From Variovorax paradoxus (GTDB lineage: Bacteria > Pseudomonadota > Gammaproteobacteria > Burkholderiales > Burkholderiaceae_C), in assembly GCF_024734665.1 (NCBI RefSeq), contig NZ_CP102931.1, positions 2,292,001-2,356,000 on the forward strand: a DNA stretch of 64,000 nucleotides, written 5' to 3'. The notes below the pieces were generated by a model, which worked only from the letters and a program-made list of their open reading frames with translations, was not told where the DNA came from and searched no databases. Below are positions 51,125-59,946 of this stretch, one piece after another (position 1 is the first letter of the stretch; each line of letters opens with the position of its first letter). The position numbers and the translations under genes are program-made.

Positions 51125-52876
51125 ATGTCTGTTTCGCGAATCGCTCCCGCCCCATTGCAGCGGGTGGGTACTTCTGACTCCAAAACGCCACACTCGCCTG
51201 CCTCCGGCGGCCCGTGGGTGCGCTTCAATCTGTGGCTGGAGCGGCCGCGTTCGGCCGCCGTGGTCGTCCTGTGGCTCAGCCTCTACCTCGTCCTGACCAC
51301 CAACTGGCCGCTGTGGAACGAGTTGGCCCGCATCGGCGGCGCGCCGAGCACCTACATGTCGACCATCGTGGTCATGAGCCTGCTCACGCTGTGCGGCTCG
51401 GCGGCCATGCTGTCGCTCACAGCCTGGTCGCGATGGATGAAGCCGCTGTGGCTCGCCGTGGTCGTGCTGGCCGCGGTGGTGCAGCACTACATGCTCGAGT
51501 ACCGCGTGGTGATGGACCCGACCATGATCGCCAACGCGTTGCAGACCGACCCGAACGAGGCACGCGACCTGTTGAGCTGGCGCATGGCCTTCAACGTGGG
51601 TGTGGTGGTTCTGCCCGCGGCCTGGTTGCTGTGGCGGGTGCGCGTTGCGCCGATGGGCATTCTGTCGAAGCTCTGGCGCAACATGGCGCTGCTGCTGCTG
51701 TCGGTGGTCGTGGCGCTGGGTGCGGCTGTGTCCATGAACCGCGAGCTGGCGCCGCTGATGCGCAACAACGTTCATCTGCGCTACATGATGAACCCCATCG
51801 CGACCCTCTATTCCACGGGTTCGCTGCTCATCAAGCCACTGTTCAAGCGCAGCGGCAAGCTGATTCCGGTCACCGCCGGCACGGCGCTGGGCGCGAGCTA
51901 TGCGGCCCAGACCAAGCCGCCGCTGTTCGTGGTGGTGGTGGGCGAGACGGCGCGCGCCGACCATTTCGCCCTCAACGGCTATGCGCGCGACACTACGCCC
52001 GAGCTGGCCAAGCGTGGTGTGCTGAGCTACCGCGACGTGCATTCCTGCGGCACCAACACGCTGGCCTCGGTGCCGTGCATGTTCTCGCCGCTGGGCAAGC
52101 AGGGCTACGAATCGCGCAAGGACGACTACGAGAACCTGGTCGACGTGCTGCAGGCCGCCGGGCTGGCTGTGTTCTGGCTCGACAACCAGGCCGGCTGCAA
52201 GGACGTCTGCACCCGCGTGCCGAACGCTTCGGCCTTCGACGGCCTCGATGCCGCCACGAAGAAGGCGCTGTGCGACGGCGACGAATGCCTCGACGACGTG
52301 ATGCTCAAGGGCCTGGACGAGCGCATCGCCGCGTTGCCGGCCGAGCGCCGCGCCAAGGGCATCGTGCTGGTGATGCATCAGATGGGCAGCCACGGCCCGG
52401 CCTACTACAAGCGCTCGGCACCCGACGTGAAGCGCTTCCAGCCCGAGTGCAAGACCAATGCGCTGGCCGAGTGCGGCCACGCCGAGCTGATGAACGTGTA
52501 CGACAACTCGATCGTGCAGACCGACCGCTTCCTCGGCCAGACCATCGACTGGCTCAAGGCGCAATCGAAGCAATACGACCCGGCGATGCTGTACGTAAGC
52601 GACCACGGCGAATCGCTCGGCGAATACGGCCTGTTCCTGCACGGAGTGCCCTACAGCTTCGCGCCCGAGGCGCAGAAGCACGTGCCCATGGTCACGTGGT
52701 TCAGCGAAGGCATGAGCGAGCGGCGCAAGCTCTCGCGCTCGTGCATGGAGGCGGGGCTCGATGCGCCGCTCACGCACGACAACCTGTACCACACGGTGCT
52801 TGGCGTGATGGATGTGACCACGCCCACCTACAAGCCGGCACTGGACGCCCTCGCATCCTGCCGCGCGAAGGCCTGA
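51125..52876 (+). CDS. eptA: Phosphoethanolamine--lipid A transferase
   Basis: A 583-residue EptA/MCR-type enzyme: a polar N-terminus, five membrane helices (about residues 45-200), then a periplasmic sulfatase-like domain. The zinc-site Glu is in VVVGETARADHF, the nucleophilic Thr is about residue 312 in CGTNTLASVPCMFS, and VSDHGESLGEYG gives the second metal-binding set. It moves phosphoethanolamine from phosphatidylethanolamine to lipid A, lowering negative charge and cationic peptide binding. It follows the PAP2 genes and is probably under the divergent two-component system. Confidence 0.95.
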   Translation: MSVSRIAPAPLQRVGTSDSKTPHSPASGGPWVRFNLWLERPRSAAVVVLWLSLYLVLTTNWPLWNELARIGGAPSTYMSTIVVMSLLTLCGSAAMLSLTAWSRWMKPLWLAVVVLAAVVQHYMLEYRVVMDPTMIANALQTDPNEARDLLSWRMAFNVGVVVLPAAWLLWRVRVAPMGILSKLWRNMALLLLSVVVALGAAVSMNRELAPLMRNNVHLRYMMNPIATLYSTGSLLIKPLFKRSGKLIPVTAGTALGASYAAQTKPPLFVVVVGETARADHFALNGYARDTTPELAKRGVLSYRDVHSCGTNTLASVPCMFSPLGKQGYESRKDDYENLVDVLQAAGLAVFWLDNQAGCKDVCTRVPNASAFDGLDAATKKALCDGDECLDDVMLKGLDERIAALPAERRAKGIVLVMHQMGSHGPAYYKRSAPDVKRFQPECKTNALAECGHAELMNVYDNSIVQTDRFLGQTIDWLKAQSKQYDPAMLYVSDHGESLGEYGLFLHGVPYSFAPEAQKHVPMVTWFSEGMSERRKLSRSCMEAGLDAPLTHDNLYHTVLGVMDVTTPTYKPALDALASCRAKA

Positions 52877-52886
52877 GCGGGCCCGG

Positions 52887-53468
52887 CTACTTCTTCTCGC
52901 GGGGCAGTCGCCCCATGAGGAAGAACTCGTTGTTCGGCTGCATGCCGCTGAAGCTGGCCAGGCGGTTGCTCAGGCCGAAGAAGGCGGTGATGGCTGCGAT
53001 GTCCCAGATGTCCTCGTCGTCGAAGCCATGTGCGTGCAGCGGCGGAAAGTCGCTGTCGTCGATCTCGTGCGAGCGGTCGCAGACCTTCATCGCAAAGTCG
53101 AGCATCGCGCGCTGGCGCGGCGTAATGTCGGCCTTGCGGTAGTTCACCGCCACCTGGTCGGCCACCAGCGGCTTTTTCTCGTAGATGCGCAGCAGCGCGC
53201 CGTGCGCCACCACGCAGTACAAGCACTGGTTGGCCGCGCTGGTGGTGGTGACGATCATCTCGCGATCGCCCTTGGTGAGCGAGCCTTCTTCCTTGAGCAT
53301 GAGCGCGTCGTGGTACGCGAAGAACGCGCGCCACTCGGCGGGGCGGCGCGCGAGGCCGAGGAACACATTGGGCACGAAGCCGGCCTTTTCCTGCACGGCG
53401 AGGATCGCGATGCGGATGTCCTCGGGCAGGTCTTTCAGTTCGGCAAGAGGGTAGCGGGCCGTTGTCAT
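52887..53468 (-). CDS. Peroxidase-related protein, carboxymuconolactone decarboxylase family
   Basis: A 193-residue AhpD-like helical protein of the uncharacterised peroxidase-related group: the redox pair is in NQCLYCVVAHG (about residue 85), with the opening LAELKDLPEDIRIAILAVQE. A peroxidase or disulfide-reductase role is likely. It converges with eptA (10 bases apart) and belongs functionally to neither neighbour. Confidence 0.9.
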   Translation of the reverse strand: MTTARYPLAELKDLPEDIRIAILAVQEKAGFVPNVFLGLARRPAEWRAFFAYHDALMLKEEGSLTKGDREMIVTTTSAANQCLYCVVAHGALLRIYEKKPLVADQVAVNYRKADITPRQRAMLDFAMKVCDRSHEIDDSDFPPLHAHGFDDEDIWDIAAITAFFGLSNRLASFSGMQPNNEFFLMGRLPREKK

Positions 53469-53525
53469 GTTGTCTCCTGGTGTTCGATGCCAGGATCATA
53501 GGCAACCGCCCGCGGTGCGCCGCGT

Positions 53526-54794
53526 TTACTTCAGGGCCTTGCCTTGCGTTGCTCCGAGTGGCGTATGCAGCTGCGAGCTCACCCACGAGCCCGTGTTGTC
53601 GTCTCGCCCCTGCAGCAGGTAGCGCGTGTCGGCCTTGCCATAGTTCTGCACCGCCATGGCCGAAAACTTGCCGATGTCGGTCTTCGGATCGCGCAGGCGG
53701 TTGACGATCAGCACTTTCTTCGTGTCGGCAAAGTCGGCCATCATGTTCTGGTCGCCTTCGCTGTCGCCGGCCACGAAGCTCGGGCCGTAGCCGTACTTGC
53801 TGACCAGGAAGCGCTGGATGTTCTTCGTCTTGCCCGGGCCCTGCGTCTGGTCGTAGCCGCGGCGGAACTCGGGCTGGATCATGCCGTTGGAATCGCGCTC
53901 CAGCTCCATCGCGAGCACGCGCTCAGGTGGGTTGTTGTAGCCGAAAGCGGGGTTCGACGAAATTTCCTTGATCACATCGACGAACGACGCCGAGCATACC
54001 CACACGTCGAAGCCCGCGTTGCGGAAGGCGGCGTACAGCTCCTGCATTTCGGGCTGCAGGCGCAGGCCGTTCTTCCAGCTCACCGAGACCACGCCCGCGC
54101 GGCCCGGCAGTGCCGTGGGCGAAGTCCACTTGACCTTGGCGACCGGCTCCTTCAGCTGCCACGCCACCGTGTCGGCCGTGAGCTTGCGCACCTGCGCCTC
54201 GGTCATGCCGGCGAAGAGATACGTCACCCACGGGTAGGCCGTGTCGTGGTCGAAGGTGTCGCCAATGGCTTCGTAGAGATAGCGCACCTTGGTGGTGAAT
54301 GCACCGTAGTGCGGGCTCAGTGCCACCACGGCCAGCGACTGGTCGCCCTTCAGGCCCCTGTAGTTCTGGTAGAGCCATGTGTAGCTCGCGACGATGTCGG
54401 GCACCAGGCGGTCGATGTTCACCGGCTGGCCGGCTGCGTTGTTGTACGCGGGCAGGAAGTCTTTCTTCGGGATGTTCTTGCGCAGCGCCACTTCGAGCTG
54501 CGCGGGCGTGGCGCCGAAGACGAGGTTCTCGAGTTGGTAGATGAGCGAGGCCTCTTCGATGTCGAGGAAGACGCTGGTGTTGTCCCAGTCGAACACCACG
54601 TACGGCGGCTTTGCGGCGTTGTAGCCCGGGCTGCCCTTGCCGAGGCTGGCGATCAGGCCCTCGATCTGCGCGCGGTTGAAGGCGTCCCAGTGGCCGGGCG
54701 AAAGGGCCGGCCCCGTGGAAGACGAGAGGCTGGCACAGCCGGCCGCAGCCATCGCAGCGGCAATTGGCGAGAGAAGAAGGAGGCGACGTTGCAT
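53526..54794 (-). CDS. HAD family acid phosphatase-like lipoprotein
   Basis: A 422-residue exported HAD phosphatase. The signal ends in AAAGCASL (lipidated Cys near residue 21). The nucleophile motif is VVFDWDNTSVF (D-x-D-x-T variant, about residue 70), a Ser motif is in VCSASFVDV, and the last motif is VAGDSEGDQNMM. The fold resembles phosphoserine-phosphatase-like and acid phosphatases exported in other Burkholderiales. ATG 54794 has AGGAAA upstream and is preferred to ATG 54818. It probably dephosphorylates small organophosphates in the periplasm. Confidence 0.85.
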   Translation of the reverse strand: MQRRLLLLSPIAAAMAAAGCASLSSSTGPALSPGHWDAFNRAQIEGLIASLGKGSPGYNAAKPPYVVFDWDNTSVFLDIEEASLIYQLENLVFGATPAQLEVALRKNIPKKDFLPAYNNAAGQPVNIDRLVPDIVASYTWLYQNYRGLKGDQSLAVVALSPHYGAFTTKVRYLYEAIGDTFDHDTAYPWVTYLFAGMTEAQVRKLTADTVAWQLKEPVAKVKWTSPTALPGRAGVVSVSWKNGLRLQPEMQELYAAFRNAGFDVWVCSASFVDVIKEISSNPAFGYNNPPERVLAMELERDSNGMIQPEFRRGYDQTQGPGKTKNIQRFLVSKYGYGPSFVAGDSEGDQNMMADFADTKKVLIVNRLRDPKTDIGKFSAMAVQNYGKADTRYLLQGRDDNTGSWVSSQLHTPLGATQGKALK

Positions 54795-54895
54795 TGCTTT
54801 TTTCCTGTTTGAGTGCATGCGTTGGACAAAAAAAGACGATGACGAGCGTACGAAGCGCTCGTGACAGTTCTGGCGTTGCCGCTTGTGGGTTGTGC

Positions 54896-55678
54896 TCAGC
54901 GCGCGAGCGATGGCGCCTGGCGCTGTTCAAGCACCGCGAGATCGCTCTCGTCCTTGAGCCCGATGCCGGTCAGTCCCCTGCGCAGGGACTCTCGCATCAG
55001 CCATGCCAGCTTGAACGCGGCCACTTCGTAGGGCAGGCCTTCGGGGCGCACGTTCGAGATGCAGTTGCGCTCGGCGTCGTGCCGGCCGCGCTTGGGCGAA
55101 TGGGTCAGGTAGATGCCGAGGCTGTCGGGCGAGCTGAGGCCGGGCCGCTCCCCGATCAGCATGACCGAGAGCGCCGCACCGAACAGTTCGCCCACCTCGT
55201 CGGCCAGCGCGACGCGCGCCTGCGTGGCGATGACCACGGGTGCGAAGCTCGTGTCGGGCGGCAGGTGCGATCGCAATGCCGCGAGCAGTGGCACCGTATG
55301 ACGGGCTGCCGCGAGCGAGGAGAGCCCGTCGCCGACCACCACGCAGACATCGCAGCCGTAGCGCCGGTCGCCGAGCAGGCGCGTGGCTGCGTCTTCATCG
55401 AGCTGGCGGCCGAGATCGGGCCGGCGCAGGTATTCGGTGCGATCCGCGGCGCGGCTGCGTGCGCGCGCCACTTCCCAGCGCTGCGCGGTCAATGCGGCTT
55501 CGAGCGCATCGACGTCGAGCGCGGCATGAATTGCGTCGCGCGCCATCGCATGCGCCCATCCGAAGCGCAGTGTCTCGTCGGTCGGCATGCCGGCGCCTGC
55601 GCGGCCCAGTGCCAGCCGGGCGGGCGTGGCCGAGCGCCATTGCGCCCAGGGGTTGGGGGTGACCGGTGAATCGCTCAT
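54896..55678 (-). CDS. eutC: Ethanolamine ammonia-lyase light chain
   Basis: A 260-residue EutC subunit. With EutB it forms the adenosylcobalamin-dependent enzyme that splits ethanolamine into acetaldehyde and ammonia. Family features are SRAADRTEYLRRPDLGR, CDVCVVVGDGLSSLA and LIGERPGLSSPDSLGIYLTH. The start overlaps the eutB stop (ATGA). No eut microcompartment or reactivase genes are seen nearby, so this is the simple, metabolosome-free pathway common in Proteobacteria. Confidence 0.96.
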   Translation of the reverse strand: MSDSPVTPNPWAQWRSATPARLALGRAGAGMPTDETLRFGWAHAMARDAIHAALDVDALEAALTAQRWEVARARSRAADRTEYLRRPDLGRQLDEDAATRLLGDRRYGCDVCVVVGDGLSSLAAARHTVPLLAALRSHLPPDTSFAPVVIATQARVALADEVGELFGAALSVMLIGERPGLSSPDSLGIYLTHSPKRGRHDAERNCISNVRPEGLPYEVAAFKLAWLMRESLRRGLTGIGLKDESDLAVLEQRQAPSLAR

Positions 55679-57069
55679 GACGCGAGTGCGGACAGCCCGC
55701 TCATGTCGGCCAGCAGCCGGTTGGAAGAGGGCGGCGCCAGCTGGCCGGCCGCATTGGTGATCTGCATGCGCTGCAGCCATGCCTCGAACTCCGGCGCGCG
55801 CTTCAGGCCCAGCGTTTCGCGCAGGAACAGCGCGTCGTGGAAAGAAGTGCTCTGGTAGTTGAGCATCACGTCGTCCGCACCCGGGATGCCCATGATGAAG
55901 TTGATGCCCGACGTGCCCAGCAGCACGAGCAGCGTGTCCATGTCGTCCTGGTCGGCCTCGGCGTGGTTGGTGTAGCAGATGTCGCAGCCGATGGGCAGGC
56001 CCAGCAGCTTGCCGCAGAAGTGATCCTCGAGCCCGGCGCGAATGATCTGCTTGCCGTCGTACAGATACTCCGGCCCGATGAAGCCGACGACAGTGTTGAT
56101 GAGAAAGGGCTTGTAGCGCCGCGCCAGCGCATAGGCGCGCGCCTCGCAGGTCTGCTGGTCGACGCCGAAGTTGGCGTTGGCCGAGAGCGCGCTGCCCTGG
56201 CCGGTCTCGAAGTACATGACGTTGTCGCCGATGGTGCCGCGCTTGAGCGACAGCGCCGCCGCATAGGCCTCGTCGAGCAGTTCGGGCGTCACGCCGAAGG
56301 AGAGGTTCGCCCTCTCGGTGCCCGCGATCGACTGGAACACCAGGTCCACCGGTGCACCGGCCTCGGCCAGCTTGAGCGTGTTGGTCACGTGCGTGAGCAC
56401 GCAGCTTTGCGTGGGAATCTCGAAGCGCTGGATCACCTCGTCGAGCATGTGCAGCAACTGGCCCAGCACGGGCATGCTGTCCGAAGCCGGGTTGAGGCCG
56501 ATCACCGCATCGCCCGCACCGTAGAGCAGGCCGTCGAGCGTGGAGGCGGCCACGCCGCGCAGGTCGTCGGTCGGGTGGTTGGGCTGCAGGCGCACGGCCA
56601 GGTGGCCGGGCAGGCCGATGGTGTCGCGAAAGCGCGTGACCACGCTGCACTTTTTTGCGATCGACACCAGGTCCTGGTTGCGCATGATCTTGGACACGGC
56701 CGCCACCATCTCGGGCGTCAGGCCCGGCGCCAATGCGGTGAGCGTGGCGGTGGTGGCCGCTTCGGACAGCAGCCAGTTGCGGAAGTCGCCGACCGTGAGG
56801 TGCGACACCGGCGCGAAGGCCTGCGCGTCGTGGCTGTCGATGATGAGGCGCGTGATGTTGTCGCTCTCGTACGGAATCAGCGCTTCGGTGAGGAACTGCT
56901 TGAGCGGCGTGTCGGCCAGCACATGGCGCGCGGCCATGCGCTGCTGCGCGGTGGCCGCGCCGACGCCCGCGAGGTAGTCTCCCGAGCGCGCGGGGCTTGC
57001 GAAGGCCATGACCTGCCGCAGGTCTTCGAAGGCGAAGACCTGGTCGGCGATGGTGGTGCGATACAGCAT
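55675..57069 (-). CDS. eutB: Ethanolamine ammonia-lyase heavy chain
   Basis: A 464-residue EutB subunit, the TIM-barrel that holds adenosylcobalamin and the substrate. Typical segments are SIAKKCSVVTRFRDTIGLPG, RLQPNHPTDDLRGVAAS, ILIGLNPASDS-type GDAVIGLNPASDS and CDICYTNHAEADQDDMD. It is between the permease gene (20 bases upstream) and eutC. Its product acetaldehyde would need an aldehyde dehydrogenase, which is not encoded in this cluster. Confidence 0.97.
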   Translation of the reverse strand: MLYRTTIADQVFAFEDLRQVMAFASPARSGDYLAGVGAATAQQRMAARHVLADTPLKQFLTEALIPYESDNITRLIIDSHDAQAFAPVSHLTVGDFRNWLLSEAATTATLTALAPGLTPEMVAAVSKIMRNQDLVSIAKKCSVVTRFRDTIGLPGHLAVRLQPNHPTDDLRGVAASTLDGLLYGAGDAVIGLNPASDSMPVLGQLLHMLDEVIQRFEIPTQSCVLTHVTNTLKLAEAGAPVDLVFQSIAGTERANLSFGVTPELLDEAYAAALSLKRGTIGDNVMYFETGQGSALSANANFGVDQQTCEARAYALARRYKPFLINTVVGFIGPEYLYDGKQIIRAGLEDHFCGKLLGLPIGCDICYTNHAEADQDDMDTLLVLLGTSGINFIMGIPGADDVMLNYQSTSFHDALFLRETLGLKRAPEFEAWLQRMQITNAAGQLAPPSSNRLLADMSGLSALAS

Positions 57070-57089
57070 CTTTCTTCGGGTGTCAGGTG

Positions 57090-58517
57090 TCAGGCGGAAG
57101 TGGTCGAAGAAGACAGCATCTCGTCGGGCGCAGCCGCCTTGCGCTGCGCCGATGTCAGCAGGAAGTAGCCGTACGCCGCGGCCATCAGCACGATGAACAG
57201 CAGCGTGAGCATGCCGTTGAACCACACCATCGCGCCCAGGCACACCACGCCGAGCCCGAGCGCGATGGCCGGGAACACAGGGTAGAAGGGCGCGCGGTAG
57301 GTGCGCAGCAGGTTCGGTTCAGTGCGGCGCAGCTTGAACAGCGCAGCCATCGAAATCAGATACATCACGATGGCGCCGAGCACGGCCATGGTCACGATGT
57401 TGGCGGTGAGCGTCTGGCCGCCGAACTGCACCCACTCGTCGCTGAAGATGGCAATGACGCCGATCACGCCGCCGGCCAGCAGCGCGCGGTGCGGCGTGTC
57501 GAAGCGCGGGCTCAGACCGGCGAAGTAGCGCGGCAGGTAGCCCGCGCGCGCCAGCGCGAAGATCTGGCGCGAGTAGCCCATGATGATTCCGTGGAACGAA
57601 GCGATCAGCCCGAACAGGCCGATCCACACCAGCATGTGCAGCCAGCCGCTGTTGTCGCCCACAACGGCCTTCATGGCCTGCGGCAGCGGGTCGTTGATGT
57701 TGGCGAGCTTGCGCCAGTCGCCCACGCCGCCCGCGAAAATCATCACGCCGAAGGCCAGCACCACCAGCGTGACGATGCCCGTGGTGTAGGCAATGGGAAT
57801 GGTGCGGTGCGGGTCGCGCGCCTCTTCGGCCGCCATGGCCGCGCCCTCGATGGCTAGGAAGAACCAGATCGCGAACGGAATGGAAGCGAAGATGCCCGAG
57901 ATGGCCGCGCCGTTCAGCACGCTGCCGCCGGCCCAGCCGTTGGCCACGAAGTTGGCCATGGTCCAGCCCGGCGTGACCACGCCCATGAACACCAGCAGCT
58001 CGACGATGGCCAGCACCGTCACGAAAAGCTCGAAGGCCGCAGCGATGCCCACGCCGACCCAGTTGAGCGCAATGAAGATCACGTACGCGCCGAGCGCAAA
58101 CCACTTCGGGTTGATGCCCGGGAACTGCACGTTGAGATACGCGCCGATGGCCAGCGCGATGGCTGGCGGCGCGAAGACGAATTCGATCAGCGTCGCAAAG
58201 CCCGCAACGAAGCCGCCGTTGGGCCCGAAGGCGCGCCGCGCATAGGCAAAAGGACCACCCGCATGCGGGATGGCTGTGGAGAGCTCGGTGAAGCTGAAGA
58301 TGAAGGTGGTGTACATCGTGGCCACCAGCACCGTGGCAACCAGGAAGCCGAGCGTGCCGGCCGTGTTCCAGCCGTAGCTCCAACCAAAGTACTCACCCGA
58401 GATGACGAGGCCCACCGCAATGCCCCAGAGTTGCACGGGGCCGAGCACTTTCTTGAGATGGCCGGTGCCTGTGTGGGCCGGCGCTGCTGCGCCAGTGCTG
58501 GCTTCGGTGGAGTTCAT
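57090..58517 (-). CDS. Ethanolamine permease (APC family)
   Basis: A 475-residue amino acid/polyamine/organocation permease with twelve predicted helices. The phrases GLVISGEYFGWSYGWN and HAGGPFAYARRAFGPNGGFV match the ethanolamine permease subgroup, and it directly precedes eutB. AGAGGAAG before ATG 58517 supports the start. It imports ethanolamine to feed EutBC. The inverted repeat at 58535-58557, 18 bases upstream, is a probable operator. Confidence 0.94.
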   Translation of the reverse strand: MNSTEASTGAAAPAHTGTGHLKKVLGPVQLWGIAVGLVISGEYFGWSYGWNTAGTLGFLVATVLVATMYTTFIFSFTELSTAIPHAGGPFAYARRAFGPNGGFVAGFATLIEFVFAPPAIALAIGAYLNVQFPGINPKWFALGAYVIFIALNWVGVGIAAAFELFVTVLAIVELLVFMGVVTPGWTMANFVANGWAGGSVLNGAAISGIFASIPFAIWFFLAIEGAAMAAEEARDPHRTIPIAYTTGIVTLVVLAFGVMIFAGGVGDWRKLANINDPLPQAMKAVVGDNSGWLHMLVWIGLFGLIASFHGIIMGYSRQIFALARAGYLPRYFAGLSPRFDTPHRALLAGGVIGVIAIFSDEWVQFGGQTLTANIVTMAVLGAIVMYLISMAALFKLRRTEPNLLRTYRAPFYPVFPAIALGLGVVCLGAMVWFNGMLTLLFIVLMAAAYGYFLLTSAQRKAAAPDEMLSSSTTSA

Positions 58518-58534
58518 GCGGCTTCCTCTCTGCG

Positions 58535-58557
58535 TGAATGTTGACAGTGCACATTCA
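58535..58557. promoter_or_regulatory. Inverted-repeat operator upstream of the ethanolamine permease
   Basis: TGAATGT and ACATTCA form a perfect inverted repeat with nine bases between, ending 18 bases before the permease start on the minus strand. TTGACA lies inside it (58542-58546 region). The dyad looks like the site of a GntR- or similar dimeric regulator, which is not encoded next to the cluster. Confidence 0.5.
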
Positions 58558-58588
58558 GCAAAGCAAGGGCCGTTCCAACGAGGCCGGC

Positions 58589-58618
58589 ATGGGCCGATAT
58601 GGGCCGATATGGGCCGCT
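58589..58618 (+). repeat. Short tandem repeat, 3 x 10 bp
   Basis: ATGGGCCGAT is repeated three times without gaps, the last copy ending CT instead of AT. The period equals about one helical turn. It lies in the gap between the divergent permease and FKBP genes, 38 bases before the FKBP start. Confidence 0.85.
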
Positions 58619-58655
58619 GGCCATAATCGGGGCCTCTCAACCTTCGAGGTGTTTT

Positions 58656-59066
58656 GTGAAGTCTCTTTTCTGTGCCGCTCTCGTGTCCGTCTTTGCAATG
58701 CCCGCCGCGTTCGCGCAGTCCGCGCCCGTGACCACGCCCAGCGGCCTGATCTACCAGTCGATCAAGGAAGGCACTGGCGTTTCGCCCGCTGCCACCGACG
58801 TGGTCAAGGTTCACTACCGCGGCACCTTCCCCGACACGGGCAAGGAATTCGACAGCTCCTACAAGCGCGGCGAACCCACCGAGTTCCCGCTCAACGGCGT
58901 GATCCCGTGCTGGACCGAAGGCGTGCAGAAGATGAAGCCCGGCGGCAAGGCCAAGCTGACCTGCCCACCGTCGATTGCCTATGGTTCGCGCGGCGCCGGC
59001 GGCGTGATTCCGCCGAACGCCACGCTGAACTTCGAAGTCGAGCTGGTGTCGGTCACCAAGCGCTGA
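58656..59066 (+). CDS. FKBP-type peptidyl-prolyl cis-trans isomerase, periplasmic
   Basis: A 136-residue protein with a signal peptide cleaved near FAQ-SA and one FKBP domain (about residues 35-136): VKVHYRGTFPDTGKEFDSSY, VIPCWTEGVQKMKPGGKAKL and PPSIAYGSRGAGGVIPPNAT. The active-site aromatic and Asp residues are kept. It should speed proline isomerisation in exported proteins. GTG 58656 with GAGGTG upstream gives the signal peptide its normal length. Confidence 0.93.
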   Translation: MKSLFCAALVSVFAMPAAFAQSAPVTTPSGLIYQSIKEGTGVSPAATDVVKVHYRGTFPDTGKEFDSSYKRGEPTEFPLNGVIPCWTEGVQKMKPGGKAKLTCPPSIAYGSRGAGGVIPPNATLNFEVELVSVTKR

Positions 59067-59069
59067 TCG

Positions 59070-59822
59070 TCAGATCTGTGCCATGCCGCCGTCGACGAAG
59101 AGTTCGATTCCGTTGACGAAGCTGCTGTCCTCGGAGGCCAGGAACACCACGGCCTTGGCGATTTCGTCGGGCGTGCCGACCCGGCCCAGCGGGATATTCT
59201 GGGTTTGTCCCTCGACGAAGCCCTGCACCTGTTCCGCCGTGAGGCCCAGCAGGTCGTAGGCGGGGGTCGGTACCACGCCTGGGCTCACGGCGTTCACGCG
59301 AATGCCAGCGTCCTTCAGGTCCACCGTCCAGCTGCGCGCAAAGCTGCGCACCGCCGCCTTGGTCGCGCTGTAGACGCTGAAGGCCGGGTTGCCCTTGATG
59401 CTGGTGATCGATGCGTTGAGCACGATCGACGAGCCCTTGGGCATCAGCGGCAGCGCCTTCTGCACCGTGAAGAGCAGGCCGCGCACGTTGGTGCCGAATA
59501 TCTTGTCGAAGTGTTCCTCGGTGATCTGCCCCAGCGGCAACAGGCTGCCGCCGCCCGCGTTGGCGAACAGCACGTCGAGGCGGCCTTTCTCCTGCTTGAT
59601 GGCGGCGTAGAGCCGGTCGAGGTCTTCGAGCTTCGACACGTCGCCGAGCACGCCGGTCACGTTGCGCCCGATGGCTTTCACGGCCGCGTCGAGTTCGGCC
59701 TTGCGGCGGCCGGTGATGAACACGTGCGCGCCTTCGGCCACGAAGCGTTGCGCGGTGGCTAGGCCGATGCCGCTGGTGCCGCCGGTGACGAGGGCGATCT
59801 TGTCGTCGAGCTTGAGGGTCAT
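59070..59822 (-). CDS. SDR family oxidoreductase
   Basis: A 250-residue classical short-chain dehydrogenase: [14 protein letters not shown] (cofactor), ANAGGG, LNASITS with the catalytic Ser, and YSATKAA with Tyr and Lys. The substrate is not known. AAGGAAG before the ATG supports the start. It is divergent from a LysR gene, separated by 124 bases, and is probably regulated by it; the FKBP gene ends three bases from its stop. Confidence 0.94.
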   Translation of the reverse strand: MTLKLDDKIALVTGGTSGIGLATAQRFVAEGAHVFITGRRKAELDAAVKAIGRNVTGVLGDVSKLEDLDRLYAAIKQEKGRLDVLFANAGGGSLLPLGQITEEHFDKIFGTNVRGLLFTVQKALPLMPKGSSIVLNASITSIKGNPAFSVYSATKAAVRSFARSWTVDLKDAGIRVNAVSPGVVPTPAYDLLGLTAEQVQGFVEGQTQNIPLGRVGTPDEIAKAVVFLASEDSSFVNGIELFVDGGMAQI

Positions 59823-59924
59823 GGTTTCTTCCTTGGTGATTGCTGCAATGCAGCGTTGTCGATGGAAGCAAGTTTGGGCGCGACCCCCACGCGGACCAAG
59901 ACGGCGCGCGGGATTTGTTTGTTT

Positions 59925-59944
59925 CCGGATCACTAATAATCCGG
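59925..59944. promoter_or_regulatory. Inverted repeat before the LysR start
   Basis: CCGGAT and ATCCGG flank eight AT-rich bases (CACTAATA). The dyad ends two bases before the start codon of the LysR gene, so binding there would block its expression; it is a good candidate for an autoregulatory site that also serves the divergent SDR gene. Confidence 0.5.
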
Positions 59945-59946
59945 CG

